DNA from: a virus
Strand: one strand, 5' to 3'
DNA: 38,755 nucleotides
Virus record (IMG/VR): IMGVR_UViG_3300021964_000184
Span: 1-38,755 of that record
Part shown: piece after piece, positions 27,307-35,872 of the stretch
Layout of the letters: the number at the start of each line of letters is the position of its first letter
How positions within the stretch are numbered: the first letter of the stretch is position 1
Made by a program: the position numbers and the translations under genes
The notes under the pieces: model-generated
What the model saw: the letters and a program-made list of their open reading frames with translations, nothing else
The model's database searches: none
What the model was told of the DNA's origin: nothing

Positions 27307-28601
27307 AAGCAGTTATATCCGACAGAATATATTTATCTCTTGAAAATGACGAGCAAGTCTCTGCCATTGACGAAGAGCTCACTTACCGTATTCCTACGTA
27401 CAACCCTATGGACCCTCCCACTATAATTAAAAATATGGGCAGGTTGAAAAGACTATTAGTTAGTATACCTTGTGGTAGAGTAGATCTTATACCAAACGGA
27501 TATGAAGTAGTAGATAAAAGGATAGAAAGACCTGTAGACTTTCCTGAGTTTAAGTTTTCTTTGAGAGACAGCCAGCAGGAGGTATATGATGCCGTAGACG
27601 ACAACTGCATAATAAATGCGTGGGTTAGCTGGGGTAAAACTTTTACAGGTCTTGCCATAGCTTCTAAGCTCAAGCAGAAAACTTTGGTAATAGTTCATAC
27701 AGTAGCTCTAAGGAATCAGTGGGAGAAAGAAGTTCAAAAGGTTTTTGGAATTAATCCCGGCATAATTGGTAGCGGAAAGTTTGATACAACTGGTCCAATC
27801 GTCATAGGTAATGTACAAACTCTAACTAAGAGAGTACCTAACATAATTGATGAATTCGGTACAATTATATTAGATGAGATGCACCACGTATCTAGTCCGA
27901 CTTTTAAAAACATAATTGATAAGTCAAAAGCTAGGTACAAAATAGGGTTGTCAGGTACTATAGAGCGGAAGGATGGAAAGCATGTATTGTTTAGAGACTT
28001 TTTTAGTCCTACAGTGTATATGCCTCCTAAAGAGAACTATATGCCGCCCAGTATCCACATATTCGATAGTGAAATTAGATTTATGGATGGTATGGGGGTT
28101 CCTTGGGCTAAGAAAGTCAATAATTTAGCTTATAATGAGGAGTACCAACATTTCCTAGCGCTGCTAGCTAGTGTCTACGCTACAAAAGGTCACAAAGTGT
28201 TAGTAGTTGCAGATAGAGTGGAGTTACTTAAAAAGTGCTGCAATCTAGTGGGAGATATAGGAATTGTAATAACGGGACAGACTCCTCAAGAAGACAGGCT
28301 AACCCTGATGGATGAAATTAAAAAGGATAAAAAAGTTCTTTTTGGTACGCAATCTATCTTTTCAGAGGGGGTATCTATAGATGAACTTAGTTGCCTGATA
28401 TTAGGTACTCCGGTTAATAATGAGCCTCTACTTACACAGCTTATAGGCAGGGTTATACGGGTGCGAGAAGATAAGAAAGACCCAGTAATAATTGATATAA
28501 ACTTAACAGGTAATACGGCTCGCAAGCAGGCTAATAACCGTAAGGGTTATTACCTAAAACAAGGCTATAAAATACTAAACATGGGTAAAAATAGTTCTTG
28601 A
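27303..28601 (+). CDS. SF2 DNA helicase (UvsW/RadD-like)
   Basis: 432 residues with the two RecA lobes of superfamily 2. The Q-like region FSLRDSQQEVYDAVDDN is followed by motif I as AWVSWGKTFT (the usual G-x-G-K-T glycines are replaced but K-T is kept). Motif Ia is TLVIVHTVALRNQW, motif II ILDEMHHV (DEMH), motif III GLSGT, motif V IFSEGVSIDEL and motif VI LIGRVIRVRED. It likely remodels forks or recombination junctions like T4 UvsW. Its TGA stop is part of the -35 box of the next promoter. Confidence 0.9.
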   Translation: MKAVISDRIYLSLENDEQVSAIDEELTYRIPTYNPMDPPTIIKNMGRLKRLLVSIPCGRVDLIPNGYEVVDKRIERPVDFPEFKFSLRDSQQEVYDAVDDNCIINAWVSWGKTFTGLAIASKLKQKTLVIVHTVALRNQWEKEVQKVFGINPGIIGSGKFDTTGPIVIGNVQTLTKRVPNIIDEFGTIILDEMHHVSSPTFKNIIDKSKARYKIGLSGTIERKDGKHVLFRDFFSPTVYMPPKENYMPPSIHIFDSEIRFMDGMGVPWAKKVNNLAYNEEYQHFLALLASVYATKGHKVLVVADRVELLKKCCNLVGDIGIVITGQTPQEDRLTLMDEIKKDKKVLFGTQSIFSEGVSIDELSCLILGTPVNNEPLLTQLIGRVIRVREDKKDPVIIDINLTGNTARKQANNRKGYYLKQGYKILNMGKNSS

Positions 28602-28626
28602 CAATTTATATTTGGTTTGGTATAAT
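28598..28626 (+). promoter_or_regulatory. Consensus promoter overlapping the helicase stop
   Basis: TTGACA (28598-28603), a 17-base spacer and TATAAT (28621-28626) followed by ATATG, preceded by AGTTC. The ATG of the next gene lies only two bases after the -10 box, upstream of the expected transcription start (about 28633). Confidence 0.9.
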
Positions 28627-28628
28627 AT

Positions 28629-29000
28629 ATGCTACTATTTGATTGGAATAAGATAGTTAAAGAATCTGGTGGTAAGGCTAAGAAAGCTCTTGACATAGTA
28701 CACCATATTACTTTTGCGACAATACCTAAAAATAGAAAGGATATAGTATATTCTTTTTACGGTAAAGACTTCTCTGGATCTTCATTCTTGATTAATCCAG
28801 AGAAGATATTTTATCACTTCAAACAGTACACCACAACCGAGTGGATTGAATATATAAGGCTAGCTAGTATGAGGAACTATAGTAATTACAGAGTGTCCGG
28901 AGAGACTAGCTTAGCCACATACATTCACAAGCACACAAACAACAATAGACTTCTGATAGTAAAAGATAATAAGATATTTTTTATGTTTGAAGACGCATAG
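28629..29000 (+). CDS. Conserved-looking phage protein, 123 aa, unknown function
   Basis: The start MLLFDWNKIVKESGGKAK fits a family found in T4-like marine phages near the gp32-like gene. Further conserved-looking blocks are KDFSGSSFLINPEK and WIEYIRLASMRNYS. No function is known to me. There is no ribosome-binding site, and the ATG overlaps the promoter region. Full-length protein would therefore have to come from transcripts that read through from the helicase gene. Confidence 0.7.
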   Translation: MLLFDWNKIVKESGGKAKKALDIVHHITFATIPKNRKDIVYSFYGKDFSGSSFLINPEKIFYHFKQYTTTEWIEYIRLASMRNYSNYRVSGETSLATYIHKHTNNNRLLIVKDNKIFFMFEDA

Positions 29001-29013
29001 GAGAAAATAACAG

Positions 29014-29646
29014 ATGGGATTGAAATTTACTGAATCAAAAGGTTCTGCACAAAAAAATAGCTTAAAGCAATACGCTTATGCCGATGGCGATAATAAGCTA
29101 CGCCTAGTAGGAGACATTCTACCTCGATATGTATACTGGGTAGAAGGCGAAAACAAAAAGCAAATTCCTATGGAGTGTCTGGCTTTTAATAGAGACACAG
29201 AGACTTTTGATAATGTAGAAACAGATTGGGTTAAGAAGTATCACCCTGAAAAACGCTGTGGATGGGCATATGCCATTCAGTGTATTCACGAAGGTGAGAT
29301 CAAGATTCTTAATCTTAAGAAAACTTTGATGGAACAAATTAAACTAGCCGCAGATGACCTGGGAGATCCTACGGACCCAGAAACGGGCTGGGATGTACAC
29401 TTTCGACGAGTAAAAACAGGTCCTAATGTATACAACGTTGACTATCAGCTACAAGCACTGAAGTGCAAGCCTCGTCCTTTAACAGATAGCGAGCAAGCTC
29501 TAGTCTCTGAGTTGAAATCTATGGACGAAATTTTACCTCGACCTACTACGGATCAGCAAAAAACCTTCCTAGAAGGCGTAGCAGGTACTGCAGGTGTACC
29601 AGATGAAGTATCAACTGAACTAGAAACTGAGGATCTTCCTTACTAA
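29014..29646 (+). CDS. gp32-like single-stranded DNA-binding protein
   Basis: A 210-residue protein with an N-terminal basic segment (GLKFTESKGSAQKNSLKQYA), an OB-like core with many aromatic residues (ILPRYVYWVEGENKKQIPME, then RCGWAYAIQCIHEGEIKILN) and a strongly acidic C-terminal tail (STELETEDLPY), the hallmark of SSBs that recruit partners. It lacks the zinc-binding cysteines of T4 gp32. It has AGGAGAAAA upstream and overlaps the SbcD gene by one base. It coats single strands during replication and recombination. Confidence 0.8.
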   Translation: MGLKFTESKGSAQKNSLKQYAYADGDNKLRLVGDILPRYVYWVEGENKKQIPMECLAFNRDTETFDNVETDWVKKYHPEKRCGWAYAIQCIHEGEIKILNLKKTLMEQIKLAADDLGDPTDPETGWDVHFRRVKTGPNVYNVDYQLQALKCKPRPLTDSEQALVSELKSMDEILPRPTTDQQKTFLEGVAGTAGVPDEVSTELETEDLPY

Positions 29647-30602
29647 TGAAAATATTGTTCACAGCAGACTGGCATATAAAATTAGGGCAAAAAAATGTTC
29701 CTGAGCAGTGGGCTCGTGAGCGATACCTCAAGTTCTTTTCTGACGTACATGAAATAGAAAAAGATGTAGATCTTCATATGATTGGAGGGGACCTTTTTGA
29801 TAGGGTACCCTCCATGGGTGAATTAGAGTTGTTTTTTGAATTTATCTCTGGCACGGAAGTTCGTACAGTTATATACGACGGTAATCACGAAGCCACGAAA
29901 AAACATCAAACTTTTCTAACACAACTGAAAAAAGCGAGTAAGGAGGTGAATAATCACGTAGAAATAATTGATTCTATTCACAATGAAGATCACTTCGGGA
30001 TACTCCCGTACTGTGAGGTACACGGTAACTGGCATATTACAGACTTTGACTCAAGAAGACCGTTGTTTACCCACGTGCGTGGAGCTATCCCTCCCCATGT
30101 TACCCCCGAAGTAGACTTGAAAAGGTTTGAGCCTTTTCCCGTAGTATTTGCTGGCGATTTACATAGTCATAAGAATACTCAACTAAATTTAGTGTATCCA
30201 GGTAGTCCCATGACCACCTCTTTTCATAGAACAGAAGTGGATACGGGATATATTATAATAGACACAGAAAATAACAGTTGGAATTGGGAAAAGTTTGAAC
30301 TGCCTCAATTAATCAGAAAGCTAGTATCTTCCGAAGAGGATATGGTACAAACAAGCTACCATCACACTATATATGAACTAGAAGGTGATATAGCCGACTT
30401 GTCAATGGTTGCAAACTCTGAACTTTTAGATAAAAAGTTGATAAAGAGAAAAACGGAAGCAGCCCTCATACTTGATAAAGAAATGAGTATGGAAGATGAG
30501 TTAGTAGAGTATCTAACTTATATTTTAGAACTAGAGTCTGGCAACGTAAAGGATATATTAGGCACATTTCATGATTACTCTAAAAACCTTGCAATGGGAT
30601 AA
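29646..30602 (+). CDS. SbcD/gp47-like recombination nuclease subunit
   Basis: Metallophosphoesterase with all five motifs: FTADWHIKLG (D-x-H), MIGGDLFDRVPS, VIYDGNHEATKKH, a later His segment FTHVRG, and VFAGDLHSHK. It forms the Mre11-like nuclease of the SbcCD/gp46-gp47 complex, which degrades host DNA or resects ends for recombination. The C-terminal portion (about residues 235-315) should bind the SbcC coiled-coil base. It overlaps the SbcC gene by 32 bases. Confidence 0.93.
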   Translation: MKILFTADWHIKLGQKNVPEQWARERYLKFFSDVHEIEKDVDLHMIGGDLFDRVPSMGELELFFEFISGTEVRTVIYDGNHEATKKHQTFLTQLKKASKEVNNHVEIIDSIHNEDHFGILPYCEVHGNWHITDFDSRRPLFTHVRGAIPPHVTPEVDLKRFEPFPVVFAGDLHSHKNTQLNLVYPGSPMTTSFHRTEVDTGYIIIDTENNSWNWEKFELPQLIRKLVSSEEDMVQTSYHHTIYELEGDIADLSMVANSELLDKKLIKRKTEAALILDKEMSMEDELVEYLTYILELESGNVKDILGTFHDYSKNLAMG

Positions 30603-32379
30603 TTGCTTTAGCTACGGTTCCTCCAATAGTATAGATCTTAGTCAAAATAACTTAACACAGTTAATCGGCAAGAATGGCGCTGGTAAATCTTCTATACCTC
30701 TAATTTTGGAAGAAGTGCTGTTCAATAAGAACTCAAAAAATATCAAAAAAGCAGATATTCAAAATAGAGAATATAACAAGGGTTATAATATATCTTTAGA
30801 ATTTTCTGTAGACACAGATAACTATAATATTGATGTAAAGCGCAGCCGAGGAACTATAAAAGTAAAATTGCTAAGAAATGGAGAGGACATTTCTAGTCAT
30901 ACTGCTACGAATACGTACAAAACACTAGAAAGTGTCTTAAAGTTGGACTTTAAGACCTTCTCTCAATTAGTGTACCAAAATACCGGTGCTAGCTTACAGT
31001 TTTTAACTGCTACTGATGCTAATAGAAAGAAGTTTTTAACAGACTTATTCGGTATTGATGAGTACGAAAAATACTACGAAATATTCAAGAGCGCTTCTAA
31101 GGATATATCGAACAATGTAATTCGTCTGAAAGCAGACGTAGACCGAATACAAAGTTGGTTAGATAGAAATAATCTCGATAGTACTATCACCCAACCTTTG
31201 TTAGATCCACCAAAAATATCGGAAACAGACGAAGAACATTTGCGTTATTTACGAAAAAATTTGGAACATATCTCGCAAAATAACAAAAAAATTCGAGAAA
31301 ATAATACTTACAAAAACTTATTGTCTAAGATATCTGTCTCAGACTTTAGTTTAGTAGGAGAAGAAGAGAAAGGAATACAGTCATACGACAAATTGATGTC
31401 AGAAGTAGGGGCCAATCAACATGAAGTTAGAGAGGCTGCTAAAGAGATCGCTCATCTGAGCAGTCTAGATAAGGAATGTCCAACATGTCAGCAGGAAGTC
31501 AATCAAACTCTTATCACAAGCCTAAAAAGCCAAAGCCAAAAACGAAGCCAGGAGGCAGAGGAGGCCGTAAGAAGTCTACAGCTTAGAATTGATAAGATTA
31601 AGGAAGTTAATTCTGAGATAACGAAGAAGAAAGCAAAGAAAAAAGAGTTTGAAGAGTTACTTAGTAAATACGATTCGACTATTGACACTGAGTTACTAGA
31701 TGCAGATAAGATTTCACACGACATACAAGAGACTACTAATAAGATAGATACTCTAAAAGCTGAGATAGATAATATACACTCAGAAAATGAAAAAAGAAGA
31801 GTACATAATACAAAGATTAGTATTTTTTTGGAGCAGTCAGAGAAACTAAAGTCTGATTTAAGTACTGCAACAGATTCTTTGCTTGTAGAGGAGAAAAAGC
31901 TCTCTAATTTAGACATACTAAAGCGAGCTTTTTCTACAAATGGACTACTAGCTTATAAACTAGAGAACCTTGTAAAAGAGTTGGAAGATCTGACTAACAC
32001 TTACTTATCGGAGCTAAGTGACGGCAGATTCGGTCTTTCTTTCGTAGTAGAGAAAGATAAGTTGAATGTATCTTTGTCTGATAACGGAAATGCGGTAGAT
32101 ATTCTGGCACTCAGCAGTGGAGAATTAGCAAGAGTAAATACTGCTACTCTACTATCTATAAGAAAATTAATGAGTAGTATTTCTAAGAGTAGGCTAAATG
32201 TTCTATTTTTGGATGAAGTTATAAACGTTATAGACGAATTAGGCAGGGAAAAGTTAGTAGAAGTTTTACTATCGGAAGAGGAGTTGAATACCTATATGGT
32301 ATCCCATGGATGGACTCACCCTCTACTAGATAAGATTGAAGTGATTAAACACAAAAATATAAGTAGGTTAGAAACATGA
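30571..32379 (+). CDS. SbcC/gp46-like recombination ATPase
   Basis: 602 residues: Walker A LIGKNGAGKSS (33-40), then long coiled coils with a zinc hook CPTC (303-306) at the tip, then the ABC signature LSSGELARVNTATLL and Walker B LNVLFLDEVINVIDE near the C terminus. It is the Rad50-like partner of the SbcD-like protein. Compared with cellular SbcC the coils are short, as in T4 gp46. It overlaps the following small gene by four bases. Confidence 0.93.
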   Translation: MITLKTLQWDNCFSYGSSNSIDLSQNNLTQLIGKNGAGKSSIPLILEEVLFNKNSKNIKKADIQNREYNKGYNISLEFSVDTDNYNIDVKRSRGTIKVKLLRNGEDISSHTATNTYKTLESVLKLDFKTFSQLVYQNTGASLQFLTATDANRKKFLTDLFGIDEYEKYYEIFKSASKDISNNVIRLKADVDRIQSWLDRNNLDSTITQPLLDPPKISETDEEHLRYLRKNLEHISQNNKKIRENNTYKNLLSKISVSDFSLVGEEEKGIQSYDKLMSEVGANQHEVREAAKEIAHLSSLDKECPTCQQEVNQTLITSLKSQSQKRSQEAEEAVRSLQLRIDKIKEVNSEITKKKAKKKEFEELLSKYDSTIDTELLDADKISHDIQETTNKIDTLKAEIDNIHSENEKRRVHNTKISIFLEQSEKLKSDLSTATDSLLVEEKKLSNLDILKRAFSTNGLLAYKLENLVKELEDLTNTYLSELSDGRFGLSFVVEKDKLNVSLSDNGNAVDILALSSGELARVNTATLLSIRKLMSSISKSRLNVLFLDEVINVIDELGREKLVEVLLSEEELNTYMVSHGWTHPLLDKIEVIKHKNISRLET

Positions 32380-32582
32380 TGAGAGAGAAGATTTTATCGG
32401 CAGCAGAAAGCTATTTTCTTGGAAAAATAGATTTTCATAGAGTAAACCTAGAAGTTTACTTAGAAAACTCTGCGGGTATCGGGGAGCATTCAGATATTAT
32501 GGGTGCAGTAGAAAGTGAGCTAGCAAAAATTGCTGAGTTTGAAGAAAAGCTCTCTGTTCTGAGGAACTTAGATGACGCATAA
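32376..32582 (+). CDS. Small helical protein, 68 aa, unknown function
   Basis: ATGA overlap with the SbcC gene. The sequence is helical and acidic (INLEV-type segment FHRVNLEVYLENSAGIGEHS, then MGAVESELAKIAEFEEKL). Related small proteins appear next to recombination genes in T4-like phages, without known function. The next, 36-codon gene starts within its last codons. Confidence 0.7.
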   Translation: MMREKILSAAESYFLGKIDFHRVNLEVYLENSAGIGEHSDIMGAVESELAKIAEFEEKLSVLRNLDDA

Positions 32583-32682
32583 TGTTTATTGCGCCAAGTA
32601 CTGGTGTCCTTTTAGGAAATCATACTTTAGATGGGTAGAGTATATTTCCTACTATAAGGAATATAATAATGGTGGACTCTAG
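32572..32682 (+). CDS. Tiny aromatic/cationic protein, 36 aa
   Basis: Reads from an ATG inside the end of the preceding gene (11-base overlap) to a TAG inside the start of the nuclease gene (14-base overlap). It fills the only gap in this operon. MTHNVYCAKYWCPFRKSYFR begins with a Cys-x4-Cys pair and Tyr/Trp/Phe-rich sequence and ends EYISYYKEYNNGGL. No family is recognised. The exact interlocking and the unusual composition support a real gene. Confidence 0.6.
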   Translation: MTHNVYCAKYWCPFRKSYFRWVEYISYYKEYNNGGL

Positions 32683-33121
32683 AGCTAAGGGAGCAGAGGG
32701 AGAGCGACAGGTAAGAGAGCTTCTAAAAAAGCACACCAAGCTTCCTTTTGAGAGGGTGCCTATGTCAGGTGCCCTTCCTTACATGAAAGGAGACTTATTT
32801 ATACCAGATACTACCATGAACTACTGTATAGAAGTTAAATTCTATAAGAACTCGCATTTTGATGATAAGATACTCACTAATAAATCCAATGAGTTTATTG
32901 GTTGGTGGAATCAAGCAGTATCTCAAGGAGATTTAACGTCTAAGAAGCCCTTGTTGTTCTTTAAGTATAACAGGTCAAAGATATTTGTAGCTACCACAGA
33001 CAGGCCAGCAAAGGTTGATAAATATTTTTATATATCACACCTAGGATGTTATGTGATGATAGCAGATGAGTGGCTAACCTATGAAACCCCGAGATTTATA
33101 AATAATGGCAATACAGTTTAA
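32669..33121 (+). CDS. PDDEXK-type nuclease, Holliday-junction-resolvase-like
   Basis: The pattern AKGAEGERQVRELLKKH (N-terminal Glu helix), then GDLFIPDTTMNYCIEVKFYK (D ... E-x-K), is the active site of archaeal Hjc-like/VRR-type PDDEXK nucleases. The remainder is a compact alpha/beta body of suitable length (150). It would cut branched recombination intermediates, or act as an endonuclease in host DNA breakdown. It lies between SbcCD and the flap exonuclease, which supports a junction-processing role. Confidence 0.8.
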   Translation: MVDSRAKGAEGERQVRELLKKHTKLPFERVPMSGALPYMKGDLFIPDTTMNYCIEVKFYKNSHFDDKILTNKSNEFIGWWNQAVSQGDLTSKKPLLFFKYNRSKIFVATTDRPAKVDKYFYISHLGCYVMIADEWLTYETPRFINNGNTV

Positions 33122-33941
33122 CAATTTAAAGAAACCTAGCGAAAAACGTGTGATAGTCATAGACTCGTTAAATCTGGGGTTTAGATGGAAACATCAAGGA
33201 AAAGTAAGTTTTACAGATGAATATGTAAGAACTGTAAATTCGTTAGCCGACTCCTACAACTGTGGTACAATTATCATAGCGGGAGATAAAGGCAGCAGTT
33301 CTTACAGAAAAGAAATTTATCCAGAATACAAACTAAATAGAAAAGAAAAATACGAAAAGCAAAGTGACCAAGAAAAAGAGGCTTTTCAAGTATTCTTTGA
33401 GGAAATGAAAAATGTTATGGAGTACTTTTCCGAAAAGGAGATAGTACTACAGTATAGTGGGGTAGAAGCAGACGACATAGCTGGATACCTCGCTAGTGCA
33501 GCAGATGTTGAGCATATGTGGCTAGTTAGTTCTGATAGGGACTGGGACCTGCTCGTGTCTCCTACAGTGTCTAGGTTCTCCTATATTAATAGGAAAGAAT
33601 CTACATTCGATACTTGGAGGGATACTAGGGACTTCTCTATAGATGACTATATAACCATAAAATGCTTAATGGGAGATAAGGGAGATAATATACCTGGAAT
33701 TCCTGGTATTGGAGAAAAGCGAGCCACTTCCCTAGTAAAAGAGTATGGAAATGTATTTGATATATATGACGCGTGTCCTATAGATAGTAAGTATAAATTC
33801 ATACAGATGTTAAATGACAACAAAGAAGTTCTACTGAGAAACTTTGAGCTTATGGATCTAAAAACATATGCAAGAGAAGCAATAGGACAGGAAAATATTC
33901 AAGACATTAATAATAAATGTGCTAATATTTTAAGAGGGTAA
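33105..33941 (+). CDS. 5'-3' flap exonuclease (T5 D15/FEN-like)
   Basis: Metal-binding acids in VIVIDSLNLGF, IIIAGDKGSSSYRKEIYPEY, SGVEADDIAGYLAS and LVSSDRDWDLLV. A helix-hairpin-helix follows in KCLMGDKGDNIPGIPGIGEK, as in T5 exonuclease and the 5' domain of Pol I. It removes RNA primers and flaps. The phage polymerase lacks this domain, so the separate enzyme complements it. ATG at 33105 overlaps the nuclease gene by 17 bases. Confidence 0.94.
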   Translation: MAIQFNNLKKPSEKRVIVIDSLNLGFRWKHQGKVSFTDEYVRTVNSLADSYNCGTIIIAGDKGSSSYRKEIYPEYKLNRKEKYEKQSDQEKEAFQVFFEEMKNVMEYFSEKEIVLQYSGVEADDIAGYLASAADVEHMWLVSSDRDWDLLVSPTVSRFSYINRKESTFDTWRDTRDFSIDDYITIKCLMGDKGDNIPGIPGIGEKRATSLVKEYGNVFDIYDACPIDSKYKFIQMLNDNKEVLLRNFELMDLKTYAREAIGQENIQDINNKCANILRG

Positions 33942-33944
33942 TAA

Positions 33945-35714
33945 GTGGAAATTTTATATTCTAGAGATAAGTATCTTTCGGAGTTTAGTATAAAAACTTT
34001 AGAAGATAGATACTTAGTAGACGGAGAGACCTCTCCTCAAGATGCGTTTGTTCGTGCGGCTAAAGCATTTGCGGACAATGATGCCCATGCTCAAAGACTA
34101 TATGACTATGCAAGTAAGTTGTGGTTTATGTTCTCTACTCCTATTCTATCGAATGGAGGAACAAAGAGAGGCATGCCTATAAGCTGCTTTTTAAACTATG
34201 TTGACGATAGTAGAGAAGGTATTACCGACCATTACACTGAAAATGCATATCTGTCTTCTGTAGGAGGTGGAGTAGGCGGGTGTTGGAACGAGGTCAGGAG
34301 TGTAGGCTCGAAAACGAGCAACGGCTCCGAAAGTACGGGAGTAATTCCGTTTCTAAAAGTGGTGGATGCTGAAATGTTGGCATTCTCGCAGGGTGTAACA
34401 CGAAGAGGAAGCTATGCAGCATATCTTGACATCTCTCACCCAGAAATTGAAGAGTTTCTGGATATTCGTAAACCTACAGGCGGTGATATTAACAGAAAGT
34501 CTGTTAATCTTCATCATGGCATCCTTATATCTGACAAATTTATGGAATTAATTGAGAATGCTACCAGACACGAAGGTTTTGATGATTCTTGGGATCTAGT
34601 AGACCCCCATTCTAATAAAGTAGTAAAAACTGTTTCTGCAAAGACACTTTGGGTGAAGCTCATACAAAATCGAGTAGAAACAGGCGAACCTTATATTATG
34701 TTTAAGGATACTGTAGATAAGGGTGTTCCAGAGTTTCAACAAAAACTAGGGTTGAGTGTTCACCATTCTAATCTATGCTCTGAAATTACGCTTCCTACAG
34801 ATAAAGACCGCACAGCAGTATGCTGTTTGTCTAGTGTTAATCTGGAGGAGTATGATGAGTGGAAAAGTGATCCAAAGTTTATACCGGATCTAGTTCGTAT
34901 GCTAGACAATGTTATTGAGTATTTTGTTCAACATGCCCCAGATCAGCTATCTCGTGCTAAATTTAGTGCTATGAGAGAGCGCAGCTTAGGCTTAGGTGCT
35001 ATGGGATTTCACGCCCATCTTCAACGCCACAGCATTCCGTTTGAAAGTGCTATGGCAAAGAGCAGGAACATGCAAATGTTTCAGCATATTAAATCGGAGG
35101 CAGTACGTGCAACAAGAGAGCTTGCTGAAGAAAGAGGCGAGTGCCCTGACGGAGAAGGTTATGGTGTGCGTAACGCTCACCTTCTGGCTATTGCTCCTAA
35201 CGCCAGTAGCAGTATTATCTGCGGTAATACTTCTCCTTCAATTGAGCCTTATAGGGCTAACGCTTTTACTCAAAAAACTAAAAGTGGGTCTAGTTTACTT
35301 AAAAACGAGTATCTTGAAAATATATTACAAGATCTAGGACAGGACACAGATGAAGTCTGGAAGAGTATCGTAACAAACGGTGGCTCAGTGCAGCATTTAG
35401 ATTTTCTAGATGATTGGGATAAAGATGTTTTCAAAACGGCTGTTGAGCTGGATCAACGCTGGGTAATTGAGATGGCAGGGGATAGACAGGAATACATCTG
35501 TCAGAGTCAGTCTCTAAATGTATTTTTTCCTGCAAATGTCTCTAAACAAGAACTTCACGCCACTCATATGATGGCTTGGAAAAGAGGAGTGAAAACTCTA
35601 TATTATTTACGTAGTGAAGCGTATAAACGAGCAGAAAACGTTTCCGATGAGGCTTTACGAAGACAGATCTTTGAAAGCATTGACGATGAGGCCTGTTTCG
35701 CTTGTGAAGGCTAA
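33945..35714 (+). CDS. nrdA: Ribonucleotide reductase class Ia large subunit
   Basis: 589 residues beginning directly in the catalytic barrel; the N-terminal ATP-cone of cellular NrdA is absent, so dATP inhibition is probably lost. Visible residues include the first active-site Cys in MPISCFLNYVDD, the substrate site N-L-C-S-E (SNLCSEITLPTD), APNASSSIICGNTSPSIEP, and the C-terminal redox pair in EACFACEG. It reduces ribonucleoside diphosphates to deoxy forms. GTG start with GAGGG seven bases upstream. Glutaredoxin from 16599 would re-reduce it. Confidence 0.96.
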   Translation: MEILYSRDKYLSEFSIKTLEDRYLVDGETSPQDAFVRAAKAFADNDAHAQRLYDYASKLWFMFSTPILSNGGTKRGMPISCFLNYVDDSREGITDHYTENAYLSSVGGGVGGCWNEVRSVGSKTSNGSESTGVIPFLKVVDAEMLAFSQGVTRRGSYAAYLDISHPEIEEFLDIRKPTGGDINRKSVNLHHGILISDKFMELIENATRHEGFDDSWDLVDPHSNKVVKTVSAKTLWVKLIQNRVETGEPYIMFKDTVDKGVPEFQQKLGLSVHHSNLCSEITLPTDKDRTAVCCLSSVNLEEYDEWKSDPKFIPDLVRMLDNVIEYFVQHAPDQLSRAKFSAMRERSLGLGAMGFHAHLQRHSIPFESAMAKSRNMQMFQHIKSEAVRATRELAEERGECPDGEGYGVRNAHLLAIAPNASSSIICGNTSPSIEPYRANAFTQKTKSGSSLLKNEYLENILQDLGQDTDEVWKSIVTNGGSVQHLDFLDDWDKDVFKTAVELDQRWVIEMAGDRQEYICQSQSLNVFFPANVSKQELHATHMMAWKRGVKTLYYLRSEAYKRAENVSDEALRRQIFESIDDEACFACEG

Positions 35715-35868
35715 GTTTTGGACTATTTGGAAATATACAATAGGAAGTTTCTCCGATGAAAAAACAGCAGAGTATGATAATATAGTAGCAATTCTTAGAA
35801 CTGCTATAGTAATTGTCAACTTTATTACCTGTTTTTTCATTATGGCAAACGTGGTACACAATTGGTGA
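35704..35868 (+). CDS. Small membrane protein between nrdA and nrdB, 54 aa
   Basis: GTG at 35704 inside the end of nrdA (11-base overlap). The N-terminal segment (KAKFWTIWKYTIGSFSDEKT) is basic and amphipathic. The C-terminal transmembrane helix is IVAILRTAIVIVNFITCFFI. An ATG at 35686 would add six residues. Similar small membrane proteins occur in this position in T4-like marine phages, with unknown function. It ends four bases before the nrdB ATG. Confidence 0.65.
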   Translation: MKAKFWTIWKYTIGSFSDEKTAEYDNIVAILRTAIVIVNFITCFFIMANVVHNW

Positions 35869-35872
35869 ACAT

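Noticed and set aside
32582-32635. 17-codon rightward frame starting at 32582
   Set aside because: The 36-codon frame at 32572 interlocks with both neighbours and explains the region better.
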